The position numbers and the translations under genes were made by a program. From positions 1,637,898 through 1,701,897 of the forward strand of contig NZ_BSTJ01000001.1 of assembly GCF_030269445.1 (NCBI RefSeq): a stretch of DNA of 64,000 nucleotides, written 5' to 3'. Positions 40,290 through 47,508 of this stretch are shown here, piece after piece; the stretch's first letter is position 1, and every line of letters starts with the position of its first letter. This DNA is from Actinoallomurus iriomotensis (GTDB lineage Bacteria > Actinomycetota > Actinomycetes > Streptosporangiales > Streptosporangiaceae). Under the pieces are notes generated by a model that was given only the letters and a program-made list of their open reading frames with translations, did no database searches and was not told where the DNA came from.

Positions 40290-40643
40290 ATGGGCGGAGT
40301 GTGCATAGTGGATCTGATTTCGGTCTCGGCGCTGGTCTCGCTCTTGTCGAAGATCTTCAACAGCACCACGGAAAAGGGCGGCGAGCAGTTGTGGCAGTCG
40401 CTGACCTCGGTCGTGCGGCGACTCTTCGGCCGCAACACCACATCCGTCGAGGCGGTGAAGCGCCTGGGCGAGCGGCCGGGTGACCCGGACGCGATCCGCG
40501 CCCTCGCGAAGGCGCTCGTCGACGACGCCGGCCGCGATCCGCAGGCCGCCGCCCAGCTGCGCCACTGGGTGCTCGCCGCCGAACGGACCATCGCCGCGGA
40601 CGGCGCGGTGAGCGGCGAGGTAAGCGGCAACGTCGCCTTCTGA
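40290..40643 (+). CDS. small helical protein with Gly-rich C-terminal motif
   Basis: 117 residues from the ATG at 40290 (GAGGAG upstream). A hydrophobic N-terminal helix (DLISVSALVSLLSKIF), a charged helical middle (RRLFGRNTTSVEAVKRLGER, then AIRALAKALVDDAG) and the ending AADGAVSGEVSGNVAF. The layout and the VSGNV-type tail recall small actinobacterial proteins that accompany NTPase-based conflict systems, but no such NTPase is nearby. The function is unknown. Divergent from the DUF255 gene. Confidence 0.65.
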   Translation: MGGVCIVDLISVSALVSLLSKIFNSTTEKGGEQLWQSLTSVVRRLFGRNTTSVEAVKRLGERPGDPDAIRALAKALVDDAGRDPQAAAQLRHWVLAAERTIAADGAVSGEVSGNVAF

Positions 40644-40723
40644 GCGTCCGCCACCCTGGCGTTGCGGAACCTTTCAGGTTCGTCGGAGGCAGGCTCCAGG
40701 ATGGTGGGCCACCATCCGGCAGC

Positions 40724-41254
40724 ATGCGAATCCTCCAGGGTGGAGTGCTGCTGGCGACGGGCGCCGCACTGCTCCTCACCGCGGCCTGCGGATCCTCCTC
40801 GGGCGACAAGGCGGCGGCCTCGCCTTCCGGATCGGCGTCCTCGGGCGGCTTCGCCGCGTACGCCGCCTGCCTGAAACAGCACGGCGTGAACATCCCGACC
40901 GCACGCCCGTCGGGCCGTCCGTCCGGAGGCGGCGGTGGTTTCTTCGGCGGCGGCGACCAGCAGGCGGTCCAGGCCTGCCGGTCACTGGCCCCGCAGGGCG
41001 GCCGCTTCGGGGGACAGGGCATGCAGGAACTGCAGGCGTACCGCAGCTGCCTGTCCGACCACGGAGTGAAGCTGCCCACCCCGACACCGGGCGCCCGGCG
41101 CACACCCGGAGCCCAGCGCACCCCCGGCGCCCGCCGCTCCCCGGGCGCGGGCTTCCTCGGCGGCCTCAACACAGCGGACCCGAAGGTCGCCAAGGCGGTC
41201 AAGACCTGCAAGCCGCTGCTCCCGACGTTCTCCCCGCGTCCGTCACCGAGCTGA
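40724..41254 (+). CDS. lipoprotein with duplicated Cys/HGV module
   Basis: 176 residues. Lipobox LTAAC gives a lipid-anchored protein. The mature part holds two copies of one module: FAAYAACLKQHGVNIPT ... QAVQACRSLAP and LQAYRSCLSDHGVKLPT ... AKAVKTCKPLLP, each with two cysteines that may pair, separated by Gly- and Arg/Pro/Thr-rich linkers (TPGARRTPGA). Proteins with the CLxxHGV motif are often encoded near HlyD/MacB-type exporters in actinomycetes, and one lies 2.7 kb away here. A degenerate copy of the locus's direct-repeat element (40673-40689) precedes it. Confidence 0.8.
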   Translation: MRILQGGVLLATGAALLLTAACGSSSGDKAAASPSGSASSGGFAAYAACLKQHGVNIPTARPSGRPSGGGGGFFGGGDQQAVQACRSLAPQGGRFGGQGMQELQAYRSCLSDHGVKLPTPTPGARRTPGAQRTPGARRSPGAGFLGGLNTADPKVAKAVKTCKPLLPTFSPRPSPS

Positions 41255-41263
41255 CCCAGATCC

Positions 41264-41326
41264 CCGCGCGGGCTCTCCTCCCCCGCGCGGGTCTCTCCGG
41301 CCGCGCGGGTTCCCTCCCCCGCGCGG
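41264..41326. repeat. four CCGCGCGG palindromes at 18-19 bp spacing
   Basis: CCGCGCGG begins at 41264, 41283, 41301 and 41319, separated by pyrimidine-rich spacers (for example TCTCTCC, TTCCCTCC), just after the lipoprotein stop. Each copy is self-complementary. It may serve as a tandem termination or RNA-stability structure. The rest of the gap to 41475 shows nothing clear. Confidence 0.7.
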
Positions 41327-41475
41327 CTCCCCGCTGTACGGACCCTGGTTGTCCACAAGCCGTGGATCGCTCTTCCGCTGCTTTCCCGAGCTTGGGACGA
41401 TGAAATTGGGATGGCCCCCCGGGAGGGAGGGGTCCGCTACGGGGCCCACCCGACGGCCGGGGGGCGGAGCCGGCG

Positions 41476-41922
41476 TCAAGGGGCCGCCGCGCGGTGGGTT
41501 CGGCGGCTCGGTGGGCGTAGTGACCAGGACACGACGGTCAGGGCCGTCATGGCGGTGAGCGGTGCCAGCTCCCCGAGCGCGTACCCGGTGGCCAGGTGGG
41601 ACACGATGGCCCCGCTGTAGGTGAACAGGACGCCCGCGTAGGCCCACTCCTTCAGCAACGCGTACCCCGGCGCGAGCAGGGCCGCGGCTCCCAGCATCTT
41701 CCAGCAGCCCAGCAGCACCAGGAAATAGGGCGGATAGCCCAGGTGCGTCACGAGGTCGCGGACGTACGGGATGCGGGCGACGTCCCACAGGCCGCCGACT
41801 CCCAGTTCGGCCGTGACCAGGGCGGTGGCCGACCAGTACGCGAGCGCCCGCGGGCGCGTGAGCCCGGACCGGCCGAGCCTTCGCACTACAGCAGTATCAC
41901 TACATGTAGCTTTACTACTCAT
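41476..41922 (-). CDS. DoxX-like membrane protein
   Basis: 148 residues from the ATG at 41922; longer upstream frame is not credible. Four helices with TALVTAELGVGGLWDVARIP, LGYPPYFLVLLGCWKMLGAA and FTYSGAIVSHLATG, matching the DoxX-like family. The biochemical role is unclear. Its promoter region is shared with the divergent PadR gene, whose product probably represses it. Confidence 0.88.
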   Translation of the reverse strand: MSSKATCSDTAVVRRLGRSGLTRPRALAYWSATALVTAELGVGGLWDVARIPYVRDLVTHLGYPPYFLVLLGCWKMLGAAALLAPGYALLKEWAYAGVLFTYSGAIVSHLATGYALGELAPLTAMTALTVVSWSLRPPSRRTHRAAAP

Positions 41923-41945
41923 ACCGCCGACGGTAGCTTTGCTAC
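41900..41945. promoter_or_regulatory. two dyads in the DoxX/PadR gap
   Basis: CTACATGTAG (41900-41909) and GTAGC-TTT-GCTAC (41933-41945) share the CTAC/GTAG arms. The first lies inside the first codons of the DoxX gene and the second ends 2 bp before the PadR start codon. They are well placed for PadR to repress both genes. Confidence 0.6.
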
Positions 41946-41947
41946 GT

Positions 41948-42286
41948 ATGAGTGCGCAAGCGTTGAAGGGCCATCTGGACGGCATGCTGCTCGCCGCGCT
42001 GGAGGACGGTCCCCGCCACGGATACGCGGTCATGGAGATCCTGCGCGCGGGCAGCGACGGCCGGTTCGACCTGCCCACCGGCACGATCTATCCGGCCCTG
42101 CGCCGTCTCGAACGCGCCGGGCACGTCCGCGCACAGTGGTCCGAGGAAGGCGGGCGACGCCGGCGGGTGTACGAGCTCACGCCCAGCGGCCGCCGGACGC
42201 TCGACGACGAACGTCATGCCTGGCAGGAGTTCTCCTCCGCCGTCACCGCCCTGCTCGGGCCGCATCGGCGGCCGGTGACGTCGTGA
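41948..42286 (+). CDS. PadR-family transcriptional regulator
   Basis: 112 residues from the ATG at 41948. Winged helix: LKGHLDGMLLAALEDGPRHG, YAVMEILRAGSDGRFDLPTG, then TIYPALRRLERAGHV and the wing RRRRVYELTPSGR. The short C-terminus is typical of small PadR proteins. It overlaps the HAAS-domain gene by 4 bp (GTGA), a standard PadR-HAAS pairing in which the membrane partner may modulate the repressor. Confidence 0.94.
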   Translation: MSAQALKGHLDGMLLAALEDGPRHGYAVMEILRAGSDGRFDLPTGTIYPALRRLERAGHVRAQWSEEGGRRRRVYELTPSGRRTLDDERHAWQEFSSAVTALLGPHRRPVTS

Positions 42287-42978
42287 CCGGTCCCGGCGCC
42301 GTCGACGAGGTCATCGGGGCCTACCTGGCCGAGATCGCCACCCGGCTGACCGGCCCCGCCAGGGCGCGCCGCGACATCCTCGCCGAGCTGGAGGCCGGTC
42401 TCGCCGACGCGTCCGACGCCCACCGAGCCGCCGGGCTGAGTGCCGTCCAGGCCGCCCGCGCCGCCGTCGCGGAGTTCGGCGGGCCCGAGCGGGTCGCCGA
42501 GGGATTCCACGCCGAACTGGCCGCCGCCCAGGCTCGCCGGGTCGTGCTTCCCCTGGTGACGGCCGGCCCGTTGATCGGCGGCCTGTGGACGGTCACCGCC
42601 ATGGGCGGCAGGACCGTTCCGCCCTGGCAGTGGGCCGGCACGCCCGCCGAAGCCCGGCCGGTCATCGTCCTCGCCGTGCTCGCCCTCGCGGCCGCCATCG
42701 CCGGCGCCCTTTTCACGATGGCCACCACCGGCCGGCTCGTCGGCCGGTTGCCCGGCCGTCCCCTGGTCACCGCGGCGATCGCCGCCGCCGGTACGGCCCC
42801 GATCGACCTCACCCTGCTCGCCCTGTTCGCCGTGCAGGTCGCCGCCACGCCGAGCCGTTTCGCCGTGTTCCCGGCGGCGACGGCCGCGGCCGCCAGCCTC
42901 ATCCGCCTCGCCTACGCGGGCCGCGCGGTCCGAACCTGCCTCGCGACGCGGACCCTCAGCCGCCCTGGACACTCGTAG
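42283..42978 (+). CDS. HAAS-domain membrane protein (PadR partner)
   Basis: 231 residues from the GTG at 42283. The N-terminal ~75 residues form the helical HAAS/permease-prefix module (IGAYLAEIATRLTGPARARR, DILAELEAGLADA, GLSAVQAARAAVAEFGGPER), followed by about four membrane helices. It is translationally coupled to padR. Its last codons (from ~42961) coincide with the first of the degenerate ~130-bp repeats, so its C-terminus may have been replaced by repeat sequence. Confidence 0.85.
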   Translation: MTGPGAVDEVIGAYLAEIATRLTGPARARRDILAELEAGLADASDAHRAAGLSAVQAARAAVAEFGGPERVAEGFHAELAAAQARRVVLPLVTAGPLIGGLWTVTAMGGRTVPPWQWAGTPAEARPVIVLAVLALAAAIAGALFTMATTGRLVGRLPGRPLVTAAIAAAGTAPIDLTLLALFAVQVAATPSRFAVFPAATAAAASLIRLAYAGRAVRTCLATRTLSRPGHS

Positions 42979-43390
42979 CCGTCACCGCACCATCCCGGCC
43001 CGCCGAGCACCGGACGACGACCTACACGCCGCCCTCAAGCGTCTTGACCGCCACCACACCCGCCTCGCCGCACCGACGGTCAACCTGCCCTGGACGCTCC
43101 CGGCCGTCACCCCACCATCCCGGCCCGCCGAACACTGAACGATGACGGACCTGCACGCCGACCCTAAGAACCTTGACCGTCGCCTGCACCTGCCTCGCCA
43201 CGCCGACGGTCAACCCGCCCTGGACGCTGCCGGCCGTCACCCCACCATCCCGGCCCACCGAACACTGAACGACGACCTACACGCCGACCTCGGACACCTG
43301 GACCGCCGCCCACGCCCACCGCGGTCCGGGCCTGCCTCGCGGCGTCGGCGGTCAGCCGCCCTGGACGCTCGTGGCCGTGACCGTACCGTC
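42958..43390. repeat. degenerate ~125-141 bp tandem repeats, last copy inside the DUF5666-like gene
   Basis: CGCCCTGGAC begins copies at 42961, 43086, 43216 and 43357. The bases after it (GGCCGTCACC, CATCCCGGCCCGCCGA) are nearly the same in the first three copies and recognisable in the fourth, which is the 3' end of the DUF5666-like gene (minus strand). The first three copies contain stops or lack start signals. They look like tandem duplications of that gene end that have since decayed. They occupy the whole 373-bp gap between two convergent genes. Confidence 0.85.
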
Positions 43391-43972
43391 CTGGCCCGCG
43401 GAGCCCTGGACGGTGATCTTGGAGCCGGCCCTGAGGGCCTTGGCCGTCGCCTTCTTGGCGACGGTGATCTTCGTGGAGCCGGTCGTCTTCACGCGGACGA
43501 TTCCGTTCGGGGTCTGGACGTAGATGGTGTCGCCGTCGACGAGTTTCACCGTGCCCGACGTGCCGCTGCCCGCCGTCGGCGTACCGCCGTTCTGACCGCC
43601 CGGCTGGCCGCCGTTCTGGCCGCCGTTCTGACCGCCGAAGCCTCCGAAGCCGCCGAAACCACCGCCCGGCTGGCCCCGGGTACCGCCCTGCCCGGTGCCT
43701 CGCCGGAGCTGGCCGAGCACGGCCGCCGGGTCGGATGAGTTCTTGGCGCCCCAGTGGCGGTCGGCCTGTACGCCGCCGACGAAGCCGCCCACCAGCAGGA
43801 CGCCCGCGACGAGCAGGACGGTGGCCGACGGCGGCCGGCGTCTCGGCCGTTCGTCGGCCTTGAGCTCCTCTGCCAGGTCGCCCTCGAACGGCGGGGTGTT
43901 CAGCAGATCCTCGGGTGGCACATCGAGGTCCTCAGGTGGCGCGTCGTTCGTCTTGCGCCGGGTTCCAGTCAC
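43352..43972 (-). CDS. membrane-anchored DUF5666-like protein of the export operon
   Basis: 206 residues, GTG start with GGAGCAACC upstream. Acidic cytosolic N-terminus (PPEDLDVPPEDLL), membrane helix at about 50-68, a Gly/Phe/Gln-rich linker (GGFGGFGGFGG, QNGGQNGG), then a small beta-domain GTVKLVDGDTIYVQTPNGIV ... GSKITVQGSAGQDGTV resembling DUF5666 single-strand-binding-like modules. It is the last gene of the exporter operon, 9 bp after the permease, so probably an accessory exported protein. Its 3' end is the source of the degenerate repeats downstream. Confidence 0.78.
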   Translation of the reverse strand: MTGTRRKTNDAPPEDLDVPPEDLLNTPPFEGDLAEELKADERPRRRPPSATVLLVAGVLLVGGFVGGVQADRHWGAKNSSDPAAVLGQLRRGTGQGGTRGQPGGGFGGFGGFGGQNGGQNGGQPGGQNGGTPTAGSGTSGTVKLVDGDTIYVQTPNGIVRVKTTGSTKITVAKKATAKALRAGSKITVQGSAGQDGTVTATSVQGG

Positions 43973-43981
43973 GGTTGCTCC

Positions 43982-45274
43982 CTATTCGTGGCGGAGGGCT
44001 TCGATGGGCCGGAGCTTGGCCGCGCGGTTGGCGGGATAGCTGCCGAAGAACAGGCCGATCGCGACGGAGACCCCGAGGGCCAGCACGATCGAGCTGGGGA
44101 CGATGACCGGCTTGACCCCCACCACCTTGAACTCGCTGCCGATCACACCGGCGGCGACGCCGAGCAGCCCGCCCAGGAGGCTGAGCACGGTCGCCTCGAC
44201 GAGGAACTGGCCGAGGATGGCGCCGCGCGGCGCGCCGATCGCCTTGCGGATGCCGATCTCACGGGTTCGCTCGGTCACCGTGACCAGCATGATGTTGGTG
44301 ATGCCGATCCCGCCGACGAGCAGGCTGATCGCCGCCACCGCTCCGAGCAGCACGGTGAACGTCTTGCTGCTACTGCTGATCGCCGACTGCAGTGTCGCCT
44401 GGTTCATGATCTGGAAGTCCGCCGTGTTGCTGCCGGTGATGCCGTGCCGCTGGTTCAGGATGTCGGTGATCTCCGACTGCGCGGCGTCGACGGTCTTGGG
44501 CGTCTTGGCCTGCACGACGATCTGGTTCAGCGCGCCGTACCCGGTCAGGCTCTCCTGGACCGCCGGGAGCGGCGCGATCGCCACGTCGTCGGCGTCCTGG
44601 AAGCCCGACGAACCCTTGGTCTTCAGCACCCCCACGACGGTGAAGTTCACGCCGTTGACGGTGATCTGCTTGCCGACCGCGTCGACCGTGCCGAACAGGT
44701 CCTCGTTCACGGTCTGCCCGATCACGACGACCTTGCGGTCGTTCAGCACGTCGTCGTTGGTGAAGTAGGTGCCGCGGTCGATCGGGTCGTTGGACGCCTC
44801 GAAGTACGTCGGGTAGGTGCCGACGAACTGCTGGATCGCGTGGCTGGTCCCCGCGTACGCGGCGTTCGCCGAGGAGGCGTTGACCACCGGCGAGACGCTC
44901 TTGACCGACGGGGCCGCCGACGCGTCGGCCATCGCCCGCGCGTCGTCGACGGTCAGGTCGTGCGCCTGGGTACGCGGCCCGGTCTGCTGCTGCGCCCCGG
45001 CACCGGGGGCACCGCCGCCGCCGAACGCGCGGGCGAACCCACCGCCGCCCCCGCGCGCGCCGGCGCCGCCACGTGACGTCGAGGGTGTGACGGTCAGCGT
45101 GTTCGTGCCGAGCCGTTCGATGTTCTGCTGCACCTGCTTGGACGAGCCGTTGCCGACCGCCACGAGCAGGATCACCGCGCCGACGCCGATCAGGATGCCG
45201 AGCGTCGTCAGGCCGCTGCGAAGCTTGTTCGCCGCCAGGCCGCGGAACGCGAACGTGAGTACTTCGCGTGTCAT
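43982..45274 (-). CDS. MacB-type ABC permease (FtsX fold with large extracellular domain)
   Basis: 430 residues from the ATG at 45274. Helix 1 (LRSGLTTLGILIGVGAVILL), a ~230-residue extracellular MacB_PCD domain that includes a Gly/Ala-rich insert (GGGGGFARAFGGGGAPGAGA) and YPTYFEASNDPIDRG, then three C-terminal helices with GGIGITNIMLVTVTERTREI and GIRKAIGA. It works with the ATPase and adaptor in the same operon as a mechanotransmission-type exporter rather than a classical pore. Confidence 0.93.
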   Translation of the reverse strand: MTREVLTFAFRGLAANKLRSGLTTLGILIGVGAVILLVAVGNGSSKQVQQNIERLGTNTLTVTPSTSRGGAGARGGGGGFARAFGGGGAPGAGAQQQTGPRTQAHDLTVDDARAMADASAAPSVKSVSPVVNASSANAAYAGTSHAIQQFVGTYPTYFEASNDPIDRGTYFTNDDVLNDRKVVVIGQTVNEDLFGTVDAVGKQITVNGVNFTVVGVLKTKGSSGFQDADDVAIAPLPAVQESLTGYGALNQIVVQAKTPKTVDAAQSEITDILNQRHGITGSNTADFQIMNQATLQSAISSSSKTFTVLLGAVAAISLLVGGIGITNIMLVTVTERTREIGIRKAIGAPRGAILGQFLVEATVLSLLGGLLGVAAGVIGSEFKVVGVKPVIVPSSIVLALGVSVAIGLFFGSYPANRAAKLRPIEALRHE

Positions 45275-45358
45275 TGGTCGCTCACCGCTCCTCACTCGCT
45301 GCGCGGAGGGCTCGTACCTCGCCCGCCACTTCGCTCGCTGCGTCGGATTCGCTCCCGC

Positions 45359-46081
45359 TCATCGCAGCCCCACCAACCCGGGCGGCGGCTCGTCCACGTG
45401 CGTTCTGCGCCGGTCGTCGACGATCAGGCCGTCGACGAGGCGGATCACCCGCTTGGCGTGGCGTGCCACGTCGTCCTCGTGCGTGATCAGCACGATCGTA
45501 CGGCCGGCGGCGTTGAGCCCGTCGAGGACCTCCAGCACGTCGGCGGTCGACCGGGTGTCCAGGTTGCCGGTCGGCTCGTCGGCGAGCAGCAGCGCGGGCG
45601 CCGTGACGAGGGCCCGCGCGACCGCCACCCGCTGCTGCTGGCCGCCGGACAGCTCGTTCGGCTCGTGGTCGACCCGCTCGCTGAGCCCGACGCGGTCGAG
45701 GGCGGCGAGCGCCCGCCGCCTGCGGTCGGCCGCCTTCACCCCGCCGTACGCGAGCGGCAGCTCGACGTTGGCGAGCGCGCTCATCCGCGGAATGAGGTTG
45801 AACGACTGGAAGACGAACCCGATCTTGCGGTTGCGCACGATCGCGAGCCGGCGGTCGTCCAGGGTGCCCACGTCCGTGCCGTCCAGCAGGTAGCGGCCGG
45901 AGCTGGGCACGTCGAGGCAGCCGAGGATGTTCATCAGCGTCGACTTGCCCGAGCCGGACGCGCCCATGATCGCGACATAGTCGCCCTGCTCGACGGCCAG
46001 CGACACGCCGCGCAGCGCCTGCACGGCCGTGCCGCCCTCGCCGTACACCTTGGTGACGTCACGGACATCGAGGACGGTCAT
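45359..46081 (-). CDS. MacB/LolD-type ABC ATPase
   Basis: 240 residues from the ATG at 46081, which overlaps the adaptor stop by 4 bp. Walker A GASGSGKST, Q-loop FQSFNLIPRM, signature LSGGQQQR, Walker B LLLADEPTGNLD (LolD/MacB hallmark) and the His switch THEDD. The C-terminal 20 residues (DDRRRTHVDEPPPGLVGLR) are a short extension. It powers the permease encoded 84 bp downstream. Confidence 0.95.
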   Translation of the reverse strand: MTVLDVRDVTKVYGEGGTAVQALRGVSLAVEQGDYVAIMGASGSGKSTLMNILGCLDVPSSGRYLLDGTDVGTLDDRRLAIVRNRKIGFVFQSFNLIPRMSALANVELPLAYGGVKAADRRRRALAALDRVGLSERVDHEPNELSGGQQQRVAVARALVTAPALLLADEPTGNLDTRSTADVLEVLDGLNAAGRTIVLITHEDDVARHAKRVIRLVDGLIVDDRRRTHVDEPPPGLVGLR

Positions 46082-47271
46082 CCGCGGGCTCCGCCCCGGA
46101 CTCCGCCGCCGGCGCCGCCGATGCCGCCCGTGCCGGGGAACCGGCCGGTCGGGAAGCCGTTGCCGCCCGTCGTACCGCCGCTGCTGGCGACCAGGACCTG
46201 GTCGCCCTCGTTCAGCCCGGACTTGATCTCGGTGCCCTGGTCACCCTGGATCCCGGTCTCCACGACCTTGGTGACCTGCTTGCCGCCGGACATGACCGTG
46301 ACGGTGCCCCGCCCGCCCGCGGTCCGTACCGCGGCGGTGGGCACGTACAGGACGTTCTGCGCGCTGGCCGTGGTGATCTGGACCGTCGCCGTGGCGCCGA
46401 TGCGCAGGCCGCTCGGCGGGTCGGTGAGGCTGACGGTCACGCCGTACTGCACGACGTTGTTGGACGTCGTCGAGGTCTGGTCGATCGCGGTGACCTTGCC
46501 GGTCGCCCGCGTGCCCTGCATGGCGTCGAAGGTCACCGACGCCTGCTGGCTCTTCTTGATCTTCGAGACGTCGGACTCGGTGAACTCGCCCTTGACGTCC
46601 AGCTTCGAGGTGTCGGCGATGGTGATGAACCCGCTGCCGGAGCTGGAGGTACTGCTCGACGAGGTCGACGAGGACGCGCCCCCGCCGCCTCCGCCGCCAC
46701 CGCCGCCGCCTCCGCTGCTCCCGGAGCTGCTGCTGCTGGAACTGCTGCTCGAACTGCTCGACCCGCTGGAAGAGCCGCCGACCGACCCGTTGACCGCGAT
46801 GACCGTCCCGCTGAAGGGCGCGGTGAGCTCGGTGCCGTCGAGCGCCCGCACGGCGCTGTCGTAGGAGGCCTTGGCCTGCACGTAGCTGGAGTAGCCCGAG
46901 GGGGTCGAGGTGTCGCCCGCCTCGGCGGCGCTGAGCGCGGCCTTCGCGGACTTCAGGTCGTCCTGCGCGCTCGTGTCGTCGAGCGTCGCGAGGAGTTGCC
47001 CCTTCTTCACCTTGTCGCCGACCTGGACTTTGATCGAGTCGACCGTGCCGCTCGTCCCGAAGGAGAGGTCACGGGACTTCGCGCTGGCCACCGAGCCGGA
47101 GGCCGAGACCGAGGACACGATGGTGCCGCGGCTCACGCGGACGATGCGGCCGGGCGACGAGGCGCCCGCGTCGTCGTGCAGCGACAGGTAGGCGACGCCG
47201 ACCCCGACGACGAGAAGAAGAGCCAGAGCGCCGTTGAGCAGCAGGCGCCGGCGACGAAGGAGGGCTTTCAC
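46078..47271 (-). CDS. HlyD/MacA-type adaptor, first gene of the export operon
   Basis: 397 residues, GTG start. Membrane anchor (RLLLNGALALLLVVGVGVAYL), lipoyl half (SFGTSGTVDSIKVQVGDKVKKG), helical region, second lipoyl half (ALDGTELTAPFSGTVIAVNG), then beta-barrel and membrane-proximal parts. A Ser/Gly homopolymer tract of about 45 residues sits just after the second lipoyl half, and the C-terminus is Gly-rich. In Gram-positives such adaptors extend the exporter toward the wall. A 17-bp direct repeat lies 33 bp upstream of the start. Confidence 0.92.
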   Translation of the reverse strand: MKALLRRRRLLLNGALALLLVVGVGVAYLSLHDDAGASSPGRIVRVSRGTIVSSVSASGSVASAKSRDLSFGTSGTVDSIKVQVGDKVKKGQLLATLDDTSAQDDLKSAKAALSAAEAGDTSTPSGYSSYVQAKASYDSAVRALDGTELTAPFSGTVIAVNGSVGGSSSGSSSSSSSSSSSSSGSSGGGGGGGGGGGGASSSTSSSSTSSSGSGFITIADTSKLDVKGEFTESDVSKIKKSQQASVTFDAMQGTRATGKVTAIDQTSTTSNNVVQYGVTVSLTDPPSGLRIGATATVQITTASAQNVLYVPTAAVRTAGGRGTVTVMSGGKQVTKVVETGIQGDQGTEIKSGLNEGDQVLVASSGGTTGGNGFPTGRFPGTGGIGGAGGGVRGGARG

Positions 47272-47304
47272 TCGCTACAGCGTCACGGACCCGGCTGGGG
47301 TGAA

Positions 47305-47321
47305 CCTGATACCTCCCTGAA
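47305..47321 (-). promoter_or_regulatory. direct-repeat box TTCAGG-GAGGT-ATCAGG before the export operon
   Basis: Read on the minus strand, two CAGG-containing hexamers are 11 bp apart, one helical turn, as for OmpR-family response regulators. It ends 33 bp before the adaptor GTG. The same element precedes three other units in this locus. Confidence 0.7.
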
Positions 47322-47446
47322 AGGTTTCTGCGTGCGGGGAGATGTCGTACGACGGCCGCATATGGACCTTTTACGGTAGATGTCCTGGCCGGTGGCACAC
47401 CGCCCGAGGCACGTCGCCGCGGCCGGGTGAACCCGGGCAGGGTTCG

Positions 47447-47463
47447 TTCAGGAAACTCTCAGG
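47447..47463 (+). promoter_or_regulatory. direct-repeat box TTCAGG-AAACT-CTCAGG before the second adaptor gene
   Basis: Same hexamer pair and 11-bp register as the 47305 site, but oriented toward the divergent adaptor gene, ending 45 bp before its GTG. The two sites make the 237-bp divergent gap symmetrical. Confidence 0.7.
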
Positions 47464-47508
47464 CCAGACTCGGGTCACCGTCACCTTGGACCACGAGGAT
47501 CTCGATCC

